From positions 1 through 64,000 of the forward strand of contig PAIY01000186.1 in assembly GCA_002704825.1 (NCBI GenBank): 64,000 nucleotides of DNA, given 5' to 3'. The stretch is from Phycisphaeraceae bacterium. Its GTDB lineage: Bacteria; Planctomycetota; Phycisphaerae; Phycisphaerales; Phycisphaeraceae. A program made the position numbers and the translations under genes. Shown piece after piece: positions 44,553-54,352 of this stretch. A model generated the notes under the pieces. It saw only the letters and a program-made list of their open reading frames with translations, was not told where the DNA came from and made no database searches. Position 1 is the first letter of the stretch. Each line of letters begins with the position of its first letter.

Positions 44553-45347
44553 ATGTCAAACCGCACAAAACAAGCCGCGTTCACACTCATTGAATTACTC
44601 GTGGTCATCTCGATCATCTCACTGTTGATCAGCATCCTGTTACCTGCATTGGGTGCAGCAAGACAAGCTGCCCAATCCACCAAGTGTCTATCCAATCTCA
44701 AACAGATCGGCACGATGCATGTCATGTATGACGGGGACACCGGCACGTTGCCCATCGCGGGTGAATACAGCTCGACATTAAGCAAAATGTACAAGAGTTG
44801 GAACTGGCGTTACTACACCCAGGACTACACCCAATCCTACGGCGTCTTTGACTGCCCTTCACTCAACAATGCCACCGGCGTCACCCAACTGCTTGAAAAC
44901 ACCGATAACTATGCCACCGAAAGTAGCAGCCAATGGTCACGCTGGATGTACTGCGAATATGGTGTCTCGGTGAACAACCTTTTTGGCAGCTTCCGGTACT
45001 CCACAACCGGTGGCGGGAATGCCAATTCGCCTTTTACCGACTCATTCAATCCAGCCCGACTTGCAGACCTGCAGCGCCCCTCGAAGATCTTCAGCACCAT
45101 GGATACCGACGTGTTCAATGCCACCGAACCCCATGGTTTCTACACTGTCACCGACTGGCGTGCAGCCCCGACGGCTTATGGTGAAGTCATCCCCGGCGCC
45201 CGTCATGCCAGCGCGGTCAATGTCTCCTGGGCCGACGGGCATGCCAGCCCCATGAAAGTGGGCGATGTCACCGATCCCTACAATACCGGCATGTCCAGCA
45301 ACACCACGCCCGTTGATGGCATCAACTATTGGAACCGTTACAACTGA
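44553..45347 (+). CDS. Prepilin-like H-X9-DG protein (triad 3)
   Basis: 264 residues from the ATG at 44553 with AAAGGA about ten bases upstream. Another ATG at 44526 overlaps the regulator's stop and would add nine residues. The leader SNRTKQAA precedes [16 protein letters not shown], with Glu+5 and Ala at −1. H-X9-DG is [16 protein letters not shown] disulfide is possible between the Cys of KCLSNLKQ and FDCPSLNN. It lies 40 bases before the heparinase-like gene. It probably supports binding, delivery or sensing of that lyase's substrate. Confidence 0.85.
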   Translation: MSNRTKQAAFTLIELLVVISIISLLISILLPALGAARQAAQSTKCLSNLKQIGTMHVMYDGDTGTLPIAGEYSSTLSKMYKSWNWRYYTQDYTQSYGVFDCPSLNNATGVTQLLENTDNYATESSSQWSRWMYCEYGVSVNNLFGSFRYSTTGGGNANSPFTDSFNPARLADLQRPSKIFSTMDTDVFNATEPHGFYTVTDWRAAPTAYGEVIPGARHASAVNVSWADGHASPMKVGDVTDPYNTGMSSNTTPVDGINYWNRYN

Positions 45348-45387
45348 TTCACGCATCCTGCCATCGCCATAACAAAGTATCCCAATC

Positions 45388-47283
45388 ATGAAAATCAATC
45401 TCCCTATCACGCTGATCAGCCTGTTGCTGATCATGGCAGGTCCGTTGCATGCACAATCGCAAGACCAGCCATCGCCCCAGCAGCAAAAGCTCATCACACA
45501 AACACTGCCACCCCATCCGCGTCTGATGCTCACGCCGGACGTCAGGCAACGTGTCGCGAAAGTGATCGCAACCGACCCATGGGGGCAACGTTTTTTCCAG
45601 CGCATCAAACTCGGCGCTTTTGCAGTACGCGACTTGCCGGTCATCCAACGCAAACTCGTGGGCAACAACTTCAAACGCATGCTCGGCACCTCGCGTGATG
45701 CGATGCATAACATTTTCACCATGGGTCTTGCCAACGCCTTCCAACCTGACAAACAACTGCGTGATCGCATGGTCGAAGAAATGATCAGCATTGCCAACTT
45801 CGAAGATTGGCATCCAAAACATTTTCTGGACACTGCGGAAATGACCCTGACCATGGCGGTCGGATATGACTGGCTGTATCACGAAATGACAGAGCAGGAA
45901 CGGCAAATCATCCGCGACGCCATCATCAACCATGGTCTGAAAACAGCCCTCAAACACAAGGGTGGGCTGAGTACCAACAACAACTGGAACCAGATCCGTC
46001 ACGGCTCATTGATCGCAGGTGCCCTGGCGGTCTACGAACACGAACCGGAACTTGCTGAAGAAATTCTCCAACAGGCTCACAAGTATTACCAACGTGCCCT
46101 GGCATCGTATGAAGGTGGCATCTATCCCGAAGGGCCAAGCTATTGGGGGTATGGCACAAGCTTCTCCTTCCTCATGTCCGCCTGTCTTCAATCCGCAACC
46201 GGTGACGACTGGGGCATCACAAAAAGCCCCGGTTTTTACGAGAGTTTTGATTTCGTCCTCCAGACCACGGCCCCGAGTAAAAAGCTCTTTAACTTCGCCG
46301 ACTGCTCCGAAGGACCGATGCATCTGCCGATTCACATGTGGGCAGGCGAAGTCTACAACCGCCCGGACTTCACGACGGTGAGTATGGCAAGTTTCAATCG
46401 CTACCTTGACCGCGTGGACACCACCAGCTTCCGCATCAATCCCTTGGCACTGCTCTGGTATCACCCCATCACCGATGCCAACGCAGCAACGCCCCCCACG
46501 CTCTATGTCGGTCAAGGTAAGAAAGTCCACCTGGCAACCATGCGTAGCAGCTGGGATGACAACGCCAGCTTCATCGGCATCAAGGCAGGCGAAATCCGAG
46601 TCAATCATGGGCATATGGATATCGGCTCATTCATCATCGAAGCTGACGGCGTCCGCTGGGCAACCGACCTGGGCGCTGAACGCAAAATCTATGACGGACG
46701 CGATGCCTGGTCAACCGCACAGGACAGTAAACGCTGGTCCTACTTCCGCGTCAATAACTTCAGTCACAACACGCTGACACTTGGCAATCACATTCAAAAC
46801 GTCTCAGGTGCTAACCCTGTCATTGCCAGTAAACAGGATGACTCCGGTACCTTTGCAGTCATCGACATGTCCAACGCATATGACGGTCAAGCCAAACAAA
46901 TCCATCGTGGTATTGCCGTGATGTCTGATAAAACCATGCTGGTCCAGGATGACTATCAAGGCATTGATCCGACGATGCAACTGCGTTGGAACATGATGAC
47001 CCAGACGCACATCAGCATCGCAGGCGATGGCAAGACAGCCACACTTGAACGTGGCGGCCAGACCATGCAGGCCAAGCTACTCCAACCTGCCAACGCTCAA
47101 TTCATCATCACCGACGCAACCCCGCCGACCGATGTCGAAAACCCCAACAAGGGTTATCAACGGTTAACCGTCATCCTCCCCGCCCCGGTCTCCGACGGGT
47201 CTTTGACGGTGGCGTTTATCCCTGGTTCCGTGAAGTCCCCCCATGAACCAGAACTCAAAAACCTGTCGGATTGGTGTGAGTAA
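45388..47283 (+). CDS. Secreted heparinase II/III-like polysaccharide lyase (triad 3)
   Basis: 631 residues with a signal peptide (MKINLPITLISLLLIMAG...LHA). It is a full-length paralogue of 40948-42852 with the same markers: HPRLMLTPDV, NNNWNQIRHGS, YPEGPSYWGYGTSFSF, RVNHGHMDIGSFIIEADGVRW and HNTLTLG. The two genes flank the triad 3 regulator and pseudopilin, which suggests a tandem duplication followed by acquisition of the regulator or pseudopilin. The lyase makes unsaturated oligosaccharides by elimination, family knowledge; the polymer is unknown. It sits 40 bases after the pseudopilin and 36 bases before the symporter. Confidence 0.85.
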   Translation: MKINLPITLISLLLIMAGPLHAQSQDQPSPQQQKLITQTLPPHPRLMLTPDVRQRVAKVIATDPWGQRFFQRIKLGAFAVRDLPVIQRKLVGNNFKRMLGTSRDAMHNIFTMGLANAFQPDKQLRDRMVEEMISIANFEDWHPKHFLDTAEMTLTMAVGYDWLYHEMTEQERQIIRDAIINHGLKTALKHKGGLSTNNNWNQIRHGSLIAGALAVYEHEPELAEEILQQAHKYYQRALASYEGGIYPEGPSYWGYGTSFSFLMSACLQSATGDDWGITKSPGFYESFDFVLQTTAPSKKLFNFADCSEGPMHLPIHMWAGEVYNRPDFTTVSMASFNRYLDRVDTTSFRINPLALLWYHPITDANAATPPTLYVGQGKKVHLATMRSSWDDNASFIGIKAGEIRVNHGHMDIGSFIIEADGVRWATDLGAERKIYDGRDAWSTAQDSKRWSYFRVNNFSHNTLTLGNHIQNVSGANPVIASKQDDSGTFAVIDMSNAYDGQAKQIHRGIAVMSDKTMLVQDDYQGIDPTMQLRWNMMTQTHISIAGDGKTATLERGGQTMQAKLLQPANAQFIITDATPPTDVENPNKGYQRLTVILPAPVSDGSLTVAFIPGSVKSPHEPELKNLSDWCE

Positions 47284-47319
47284 AACCACTGTATTTCAAG
47301 TATCAAAGTGAACTGACCC

Positions 47320-49098
47320 ATGCGTATTGAAGTCGTTACCATTATCGTCTACCTGTTGTTGATGCTTGTCATTGGCGTGGTTGTCCAGCGTATGAACAAG
47401 GACGTGAGCGACTACTTCCGCAACGGATGTCGCGGCCAATGGTGGCTTGTTGGTGCCAGCGCGTTTATGACCATGTTCAGTGCGTGGACGTTCACTGGCG
47501 CTGCAGGTGTCGCCTTTACTGCGGGATGGAGTGCGATGATTATTTTCATTGCCAACTTCGTCGGCTTTATGCTCAACTTCATGTTCCTTGCGCCCTGGTT
47601 TCGACAACTGCGAGCGACCACCGCGCCGGAAGTCATCCGCGATCGCTTCGGGATCACGACACAGCAATTCTATGCATGGGCTTCGATTCCGACAGGTTTG
47701 TTTTACGCGTCATTGCATCTGTATGGGCTTGCGATTTTCAGTTCATCGGTGTTTGGCCTGCCGATCAACGCGGTGATCATTGGTGTCGGGTTGGTGGTGT
47801 TGATTTATGCAACCACCGGCGGGAGTTGGGCGGTGATGAGTTCGGACTTCCTGCAGTTTTTGATTCTCATGCCGATGACACTTTTACTTGCATTTCTAGC
47901 CATCAAAGCTTGCGGCGGGATTGACGGCTTTTTCGATTTGGTTAAGCAAAAGCAACTCACCACCGAGTTCCAAATCATCAACAGTCCCGAGCAATTCTCC
48001 GGCGAGAAGTTCTCCATGCTCTGGGCGATTGCCATAAGCACCCAACTGATCTTCGGTGCCAACACGCTTAACTCCGCCCCACGTTATTTCGCGGTTAAAG
48101 ACGGACGTGAAGCACGCAAGGCCGCTTTGCTTGCAGCGATCATGATGTTGCTGGGGTCGGTGATCTGGTTCATCCCGCCGATGGTTGGGCGATTGCTTTT
48201 TGAAGACCAGATCAACGCGGTCGACATCACCACCCCCGCCGAAGCAGCCTATGCGATCACGAGCATGAAGCTGCTCCCCGTGGGGATGACAGGCTTGATG
48301 GTGGTTGCGATGTTCTCAGCAACGATGAGTTCGATGGACAGTGGACTCAACCGTAATGCCGCCATTTTCACCAAGGACATTTACCCGGCATGGTGCAGTC
48401 TCCGGGGCAAAAAACCACTGGAAGACAAGGCACTTTTACGTCTTGGCCAAGGGTATTCCATGATCATGGGCGTGGTGATCATCTGTCTTGCCAGCTACTT
48501 TGCCAACGTCACCACGGATGGCATTTTTGTGATCATGAATAATATCGGTGCGCTGCTTGGCATCCCCATGGCCGTCCCGACCATGCTTGCGATCTTCATC
48601 CGGCGTGCCCCCTGGTGGAGTGCGATTTTCTCTGCCTGTTGTTCACTGTGTGTTTCAGCGTACAGCTTGATGCTTGAAGAGCCGATGCTCTTTCATGTGA
48701 AGGTCTTCACCATCCTGGGCGTGGGTTGCGTGGCTTTCCTGCTGACCCTGCCCTTCTGGTCAACAAGCAGTCCGGCCTACCGTGAAAAGGTCGTAGCATT
48801 CTTCAAGAAGATGCACACCCCCATCGACTTTGAAAAAGAAATCGGCCAGGCAAATGATTCGACGCAGCTCCGGATTGTTGGCATGTTCGCACTGATCATC
48901 GGCATCCTGATTCACCTGCTGTGCTTTGTCCCCAATCCCATGAGTGATCGCCTGGGGATTGTGTTCGTCGGCATGACACTGGTGAGTATCGGCAGCTTGA
49001 TGATCATGGTTGGCAGGAAACTTGACCGACAGAACCAGCAACAAATCAATCGCGCATCAGGCGATAATGACGCGGCGTCTGATTCGTCTCACGCTTAA
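47320..49098 (+). CDS. Sodium:solute symporter (SSS family)
   Basis: 592 residues with about 13 membrane helices, normal for SSS proteins. The helix-rich N-terminus (VYLLLMLVIGVVVQRMNKDVSDYF), TGGSWAVMSSDFLQF and FSATMSSMDSGLNRNAAIF (core helix with Ser residues that bind sodium) are typical. It probably imports the mono- or disaccharide made by the lyase, using the sodium gradient. The last 53 bases overlap the 3' end of the convergent AraC-type gene. It is the only transporter in the window, and the likely final gene of triad 3. Confidence 0.88.
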   Translation: MRIEVVTIIVYLLLMLVIGVVVQRMNKDVSDYFRNGCRGQWWLVGASAFMTMFSAWTFTGAAGVAFTAGWSAMIIFIANFVGFMLNFMFLAPWFRQLRATTAPEVIRDRFGITTQQFYAWASIPTGLFYASLHLYGLAIFSSSVFGLPINAVIIGVGLVVLIYATTGGSWAVMSSDFLQFLILMPMTLLLAFLAIKACGGIDGFFDLVKQKQLTTEFQIINSPEQFSGEKFSMLWAIAISTQLIFGANTLNSAPRYFAVKDGREARKAALLAAIMMLLGSVIWFIPPMVGRLLFEDQINAVDITTPAEAAYAITSMKLLPVGMTGLMVVAMFSATMSSMDSGLNRNAAIFTKDIYPAWCSLRGKKPLEDKALLRLGQGYSMIMGVVIICLASYFANVTTDGIFVIMNNIGALLGIPMAVPTMLAIFIRRAPWWSAIFSACCSLCVSAYSLMLEEPMLFHVKVFTILGVGCVAFLLTLPFWSTSSPAYREKVVAFFKKMHTPIDFEKEIGQANDSTQLRIVGMFALIIGILIHLLCFVPNPMSDRLGIVFVGMTLVSIGSLMIMVGRKLDRQNQQQINRASGDNDAASDSSHA

Positions 49099-49888
49099 AA
49101 ACACGATGAAAATGACGCAGATCTTCAAACCCGCTGCGTGATGCAACCTGACGCATGTCCATGTCCGTATGACGCAGTAATCCCATGGCAGTACGCAACC
49201 GTGCTTCAAGTAACAGTTGGCGAAACGATCGTCCGAATGTCTCCTGCACCACATGACTGGTGCGACTTTCCGTTAAGCCCAACACCTTGGCTAACTGAGA
49301 CAGGTAAACCTGCTCATGTGTATGGTGGTGAAGCACAAACGTCTGAATGATGATCCGACGCTGTGCGGTTGAAGCATCATCAGCCTTGCGGGGAAGGTCA
49401 ATGGACTTAAGCTGCACCAACCAATCTTTGAGTCTCGCTGCCAATTGATGCAGATGCTCAAAGATCTGAATGGACTCGGATTCATCAACCTTTGAAACAT
49501 TCACTTGCCCCAACACCGGCAAGCGCGTCGGCTTGATGGAAACATTCAAATCCCTGGCAGGCAAGCGTATCCCCGCAAAGAGCAGCATCTGTAAAGACTG
49601 ATCCGAAATCACCGGCACGACCCACTCCACAAAACCGGCATGGCAGATATGAACACGCCCCTCCGGTTGCTCGATCAACTGCTCTTGCAACTTCACACCT
49701 TCAAATGCCAGACACTTTTCGCCACGTTGTGAGTATTTCACAGCATTGCACTGGGGAATGTCATGGCGGAAACGCTCCGGTGGCAGAAAGGCCCATAGCC
49801 TCCCGGTTAAATCATGCACCGTCACCCGTAACTGATGCACCTGGTCGAACACTTCAATGGCATGTTGTGGGATCGCGTAAAAGTCCAT
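49046..49888 (-). CDS. AraC-family regulator with PocR-like sensor
   Basis: 280 residues. Residues 1-150 resemble the PocR-type sensory domain (ERFRHDIPQC, GEKCLAFEG, HICHAGFVEWVVPV), which holds Cys/His residues and binds a small ligand. The C-terminal 100 residues are an AraC/XylS DNA-binding pair (VYLSQLAKVLGLTESRTSHVVQETFG; MDMRQVASRSGFEDLRHFHRVFKRETNQTPRHYR). It overlaps the symporter end by 53 bases on the opposite strand and is divergent from the FAD oxidoreductase (75-base gap), which it may control. The ATG is at 49888. Confidence 0.87.
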   Translation of the reverse strand: MDFYAIPQHAIEVFDQVHQLRVTVHDLTGRLWAFLPPERFRHDIPQCNAVKYSQRGEKCLAFEGVKLQEQLIEQPEGRVHICHAGFVEWVVPVISDQSLQMLLFAGIRLPARDLNVSIKPTRLPVLGQVNVSKVDESESIQIFEHLHQLAARLKDWLVQLKSIDLPRKADDASTAQRRIIIQTFVLHHHTHEQVYLSQLAKVLGLTESRTSHVVQETFGRSFRQLLLEARLRTAMGLLRHTDMDMRQVASRSGFEDLRHFHRVFKRETNQTPRHYRLMRD

Positions 49889-49963
49889 TGAGACAGAATA
49901 GCATAAAAAGCCCCTTTATCAGCAACTCACGCCACGTAATTTTAAACTTGACATCCTAAACTC

Positions 49964-51361
49964 ATGATCATGAAAACCTACGAATTTAAACGCCAAATCA
50001 CAATTGAAAAACCCTATGACCTTGTTGTCTGTGGAGGTGGACCCGCTGGATGCTCAGCAGCAATCGCCGCAGGTCGACTTGGCGCCAAGGTGCTGCTCAT
50101 TGATGGTGTCGGCTGTTTGGGAGGTATGGGCAGCAGCGGTCTGGTCACCGCATTTGATCCCATGGCAAACGGGCAAGTCGGACTGGTACGCGGCATCATG
50201 GGCGAGATTGTCCAACGTGTTCACGACCGTGGCTTCACCGGCCCCCACGTCACGCCGGAGTTCTGGGGCAAGAATTATCATTGCTGGACGCCATTCAATG
50301 CTGAGGGATACAAACTCATACTCGATGAAATGTGTGCAGAAGCAGGTGTTGAAGTACGGTTCTTCACGCGCGTGATTGATGTCGATGCTGCCGACAAAGC
50401 TGTCAACGGGATCATCATCAACAACATCGAAGGTCATCAATATGTCCCGGCCAGTATGTTCATCGATGCCACCGGCGACGCGGTACTTGCGGATCTGTGT
50501 GGCGTAGCGTGTCGTGAAGCTGGACGTGATACAGCCAACATCATGCCCCCGACACTCTGTTCGGTGATGAGCCATATTGACTGGACACGTGCACAAAAGG
50601 ACCACACTCAAACCGGTGCTTCGGATCAACAAAAATATTTGAACCAGGCCATCGAGGACGCCTTCTTCTCACATACGGATCGACACATGCCCGGGCTATT
50701 CAAGATCAGTCCATCCATGGCAGCACTCAATGCCGGTCACGTGTTCAAGATGAATGCACTGAACTGTCGCAGCCTCTCCGATGGTATGGCCCGCGGACGT
50801 CAGTTGGCACAGGAATACCTGGCGTTCTACCGCAAGTATGTCCCAGGTTGTGAGAACATGGAACATGCAACGACAGCCAATCTCATGGGCGTGCGCGAGT
50901 CTCGGCGAATCGTCGGTGAGTATGAACTGAACATCCATGACTACCTAGCAAGGCGACAATTCCCCGATCAGATTGGCGTGTTCAACAAAGCAGTCGACAT
51001 TCACGTATACGATGACTCACCGGAAGAATATGCCCGATTTTGCGAGGAATATCAGGATCGGGGGCGTCTTGCCCCCGGTGAATGCTTCGGGATTCCCTAT
51101 GGCATTCTCGTCCCCAAAAGTTGGCAGAATCTCTGGACGGCAGGTCGGTGTGCCAGCAGTGATGTCCAGGTGCATGGCTCAATTCGCGTTCAACCCGCAG
51201 CAAGCATGATGGGGCAAGCTGCTGGTACCGCTGCGGTGCAATGTCTGCGAACAGGACAGATCGCATGTGAACTGAATACCGCCCAACTCATCGAACAGTT
51301 GCGCAAGGACCACGCCTACCTGCCACAGTCGGATTTATCTCAAACCATGACACGTCACTGA
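49964..51361 (+). CDS. FAD-dependent oxidoreductase (FAD_oxidored type)
   Basis: 465 residues. The dinucleotide motif DLVVCGGGPAGCSAAIAAGRLGAK binds FAD, followed by LIDGVGCLGGMGSSGLVTAFDP, and FIDATGDAVLADLCG near 170-185 is the second nucleotide contact. It ends AASMMGQAAGTAAVQCLRTG. The family includes oxidases of uncertain substrate found in polysaccharide-degrading clusters of planctomycetes and Bacteroidetes. There are two possible starts, ATG 49964 and ATG 49970. It is divergent from the AraC gene and convergent with a GH5-like gene at a 17-base gap. Confidence 0.85.
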   Translation: MIMKTYEFKRQITIEKPYDLVVCGGGPAGCSAAIAAGRLGAKVLLIDGVGCLGGMGSSGLVTAFDPMANGQVGLVRGIMGEIVQRVHDRGFTGPHVTPEFWGKNYHCWTPFNAEGYKLILDEMCAEAGVEVRFFTRVIDVDAADKAVNGIIINNIEGHQYVPASMFIDATGDAVLADLCGVACREAGRDTANIMPPTLCSVMSHIDWTRAQKDHTQTGASDQQKYLNQAIEDAFFSHTDRHMPGLFKISPSMAALNAGHVFKMNALNCRSLSDGMARGRQLAQEYLAFYRKYVPGCENMEHATTANLMGVRESRRIVGEYELNIHDYLARRQFPDQIGVFNKAVDIHVYDDSPEEYARFCEEYQDRGRLAPGECFGIPYGILVPKSWQNLWTAGRCASSDVQVHGSIRVQPAASMMGQAAGTAAVQCLRTGQIACELNTAQLIEQLRKDHAYLPQSDLSQTMTRH

Positions 51362-51378
51362 CACGACGAATAACAGCA

Positions 51379-53526
51379 TTAAGGCACGATCAACTCATAC
51401 ACCATGACAGCCTGCTCGCCGTGTTTGGTATTGAGTTGCATATTGATCTGTTTGCCATCGCAATTGAGATCAACGGAAGACAGACGCTTGCCGCTACAGT
51501 CCAACGCATAAGCTTTGAACTGTGATGCATTGTGATTTTCAAAACGCAATGTCGCCTGACTGTCACGTACGAGTAATGGCAGTGACCCCACCTGTTTGAG
51601 GAGTTGGCGTTTGTCGGTCGCAAAGACGCTGCCAGTATTCTGCACATCTGAAAGATGCAACACCAGGATGCGTTCACTTTGCTCAAGCGGTTTGTCATCT
51701 GCCGACGCCAGGTAAATGACGACAGGTAAATCGTCCTTGTTTTCAAGGGTTATTTTGCCGAACTGTTCCTTGCTCCTGGCTTTGAGAATCGCGCATGTCA
51801 GTTGGGATGTCTGAATGGACATTTTGCCGACCCAGTTGTGAATGGCAATCTCACCGGTTTGCGAAAGGTAGTTACCTTTGCGTGTGTCGACCTGACTGTC
51901 CCCCAGGGCTTTTTTGATGTCCGTGTGATTTTCAAGGATATTCTGACGTGCGATACCGACACTGCCGTCGGTTGAGACGATGGCATCGACCTTGGGCGTG
52001 TTGGTTTTGTCGCGTGCATCGTAACTACCGATCTGCACTGCCAAACCGAGTTTGGTGAAGCTGCTGTCAAACTGCCCATGATTCCAGGAACCACTCTTGG
52101 GATTTTTCAGATCGGTTTCGGTGACCGCATAGGCCAGGCGACTCTTGGCAGGAGCAACCTTGTTGCGACGGAAGCAGTCGATAATGATGCGTTCGGAAAG
52201 CCACATGATCGGGTCTTTGGCCGTATCGAAACGGTGCATGGGTTGGTTGCCGAAGATCGCATTATCCCTGTGTGCAAAGGCAAAACGATACATGGCATCC
52301 CAATCCTGCAAGGCTGCAAGCCCTCCCATCACCGGACCGGCCTCGGCGCGATAGCGATTGGGGAAAGTGAAGTTGTATTCGGTGACCATGAACGGCTTAC
52401 CAAAGATGCGCGAGCCCATGATGGTGCGCGGGACAGGATAGGCTTCACTCATACCGGTGGTGTTACGATATTTTTCGGGCAAGCCCCAACTGCCACGGGG
52501 AAATTGGGGATGATCCCAATAGCCGTGATTGTCCACGACGCCCATGACTTGTCGGGTGGGTGTGACATGGTATTGCCCGAGCATGTTGGCATCGGTGAGA
52601 TATGCATCACATCCCAGATCACGGACGACCTTCTGAGATTTGAGAAACGTCTTTAGCTGGATATCCGCATCAAACTGTGTCCGCCATGCTTTGCGGTCTT
52701 CGCCGACAACATCCGCTTTCCCCTTGTTTTTCAGGTATTTTTCGAATGCTGCATCGACTTGTTGCTTGACCAATTGGTTGCTTCGACGATAATTCTGCGG
52801 CGCATTATTTTCATTGGTCATGCAAATCGCAAAAAGTGCTGGATCATCTTTCCATGCGATGCCCGTGTAAGGATTGACGTGATTGAGCAGGTTGGTTGCG
52901 AACGTTGCCCAATTTTTATAAGCATCATCATTGACCATCATCAGTACTTTGAAACTGGCGGGGTCCAATTTTTCAAAGCCGGGAATTTCATTGGGAGCGA
53001 AGATGCGCGAGACAAAGAGATCAATGGTGATGTACATGCCCTGCTGTTTCATCTCGTAAAACAGTTCATCAAGGCGATCCATGTTTTCATCAAGCTTGGT
53101 GGAGTCGCCTGATTCATGCGATGTGATTTCACGATCAAAGTGATGAAAGCGGACGGTGTTGTACCCCATCATGCGGAAGGTTCTGGCTAACGCTTTGCAC
53201 TGATCCGAAGGCAGAATGTTTGCTGAGAAGCAGAGATTATTGCCATAGAGTCGGATGCGTTGGTTGTTGTTCTGCGTTGCAAAGTGCCCGTCTTTGTTGA
53301 TCACAATACGACCGTGTTTACCAGCCGGTGCATCGACGGTGTGCGACAGGTCAAGCGCGCTGCCTGCTTCGATGACGGGGGTAAATGGTAGTGGCGTCCA
53401 ACCCTTGCCCTGCTCCACCGTTTCGGAAACGGCATCGCGGACCCCCGCATAGGACATTTGCGTCAAAGCCAGACATGAAAACAAACAAAGGGATAAACAC
53501 AATGATCGACGCATCATAGACTCCAT
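51379..53526 (-). CDS. Secreted GH5-like glycoside hydrolase (triad 4)
   Basis: 715 residues from the ATG at 53526. An in-frame ATG three codons later at 53517 has GGAG four bases upstream, so the exact start is open. A signal peptide is evident (RRSLCLSLCLFSCLALTQMSYA). The TIM barrel shows RLYGNNLCFSANILPS, YNTVRFHHFD, AICMTNENNAP with acid/base Glu near 238, and GKPFMVTEYNFTF with nucleophile Glu near 382, so both catalytic residues are kept. The C-terminal 200 residues look beta-rich and may bind carbohydrate. It is the third gene of the minus-strand triad 4 with LacI and pseudopilin. Confidence 0.82.
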   Translation of the reverse strand: MESMMRRSLCLSLCLFSCLALTQMSYAGVRDAVSETVEQGKGWTPLPFTPVIEAGSALDLSHTVDAPAGKHGRIVINKDGHFATQNNNQRIRLYGNNLCFSANILPSDQCKALARTFRMMGYNTVRFHHFDREITSHESGDSTKLDENMDRLDELFYEMKQQGMYITIDLFVSRIFAPNEIPGFEKLDPASFKVLMMVNDDAYKNWATFATNLLNHVNPYTGIAWKDDPALFAICMTNENNAPQNYRRSNQLVKQQVDAAFEKYLKNKGKADVVGEDRKAWRTQFDADIQLKTFLKSQKVVRDLGCDAYLTDANMLGQYHVTPTRQVMGVVDNHGYWDHPQFPRGSWGLPEKYRNTTGMSEAYPVPRTIMGSRIFGKPFMVTEYNFTFPNRYRAEAGPVMGGLAALQDWDAMYRFAFAHRDNAIFGNQPMHRFDTAKDPIMWLSERIIIDCFRRNKVAPAKSRLAYAVTETDLKNPKSGSWNHGQFDSSFTKLGLAVQIGSYDARDKTNTPKVDAIVSTDGSVGIARQNILENHTDIKKALGDSQVDTRKGNYLSQTGEIAIHNWVGKMSIQTSQLTCAILKARSKEQFGKITLENKDDLPVVIYLASADDKPLEQSERILVLHLSDVQNTGSVFATDKRQLLKQVGSLPLLVRDSQATLRFENHNASQFKAYALDCSGKRLSSVDLNCDGKQINMQLNTKHGEQAVMVYELIVP

Positions 53527-53581
53527 GATGTTGAATGGTTAAAGATTTGATCGCGGCTGTGTGGATCACATGCGCGATGGA

Positions 53582-54352
53582 TTAGTTTTCTTTGAACAGT
53601 TGCCCACCGATGAGTGACCAACTGGCATTGTTGGGGTTGGTGCCCTTGTAGAGATCAAACGCATCGACACCTTTGTAGGTTGCGCCATGCCCATCGACGA
53701 AAGCAACGTTATGCGTTTCCTGATGCCAGGTCACCGGACCTTCGTTGATGTTATCCATTGCAAACTTGCCAAGGATGTTGTTGTTGGCTTTCCATTGATC
53801 GGGATGTTCACCAATCAAACCCAGTTTGCCGGGGGTGAGGACTTCACTGACGCGACTGGGGTCCTGCAGATAGACAGGATTGGTCGCAACGGTATTGATA
53901 CTGACCATGACTTGACGGTTGACGGTGTAACCGCGATAGACACTGTAAGAAACGACATCCAAATAGGCCCCCTCTGGAAAGTCCGGGCAACCGAAGACTT
54001 CGCTGCGACCACGTTGGTCATTGGTTGGCAGGTTCATGTCATAGTTCTGCCCGAGGTACAGGGTTTCAAGCCGATTACGCCAAGTGATTTTGGTCCCGGA
54101 GTAACTTGCTGAATAGGTCAGACCGATCGGGAAATACTCTTTAAAATCCGTGCAATACGTGCTGGTTACCAGGCTCAACTGACGCTGGTTGTTCATGCAG
54201 GCCATTTGACGCGCACGCGCACGGGCTGCTCCCAATGCAGGCAAGAGGATCGAAATCAACAAACTGATGATGGAAATCACCACAAGCAATTCGATGAGTG
54301 TGAATGCATCAGGCTTTGATGGCATGGGGGTGGTAGATTCTGGCGTGTTCAT
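53582..54352 (-). CDS. Prepilin-like H-X9-DG protein (triad 4)
   Basis: 256 residues. The start is the ATG at 54352 with AAGGAG seven bases upstream. Leader NTPESTTPMPSKPDA precedes [16 protein letters not shown], with Phe+1, Glu+5 and Ala at −1. H-X9-DG is HQETHNVAFVDGHG. Its first 44 bases overlap the 3' end of the LacI gene, so translation is probably coupled. It is 55 bases before the GH5-like gene. The overlap is unique among the five triads and argues that regulator and pseudopilin are kept together. Confidence 0.87.
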   Translation of the reverse strand: MNTPESTTPMPSKPDAFTLIELLVVISIISLLISILLPALGAARARARQMACMNNQRQLSLVTSTYCTDFKEYFPIGLTYSASYSGTKITWRNRLETLYLGQNYDMNLPTNDQRGRSEVFGCPDFPEGAYLDVVSYSVYRGYTVNRQVMVSINTVATNPVYLQDPSRVSEVLTPGKLGLIGEHPDQWKANNNILGKFAMDNINEGPVTWHQETHNVAFVDGHGATYKGVDAFDLYKGTNPNNASWSLIGGQLFKEN

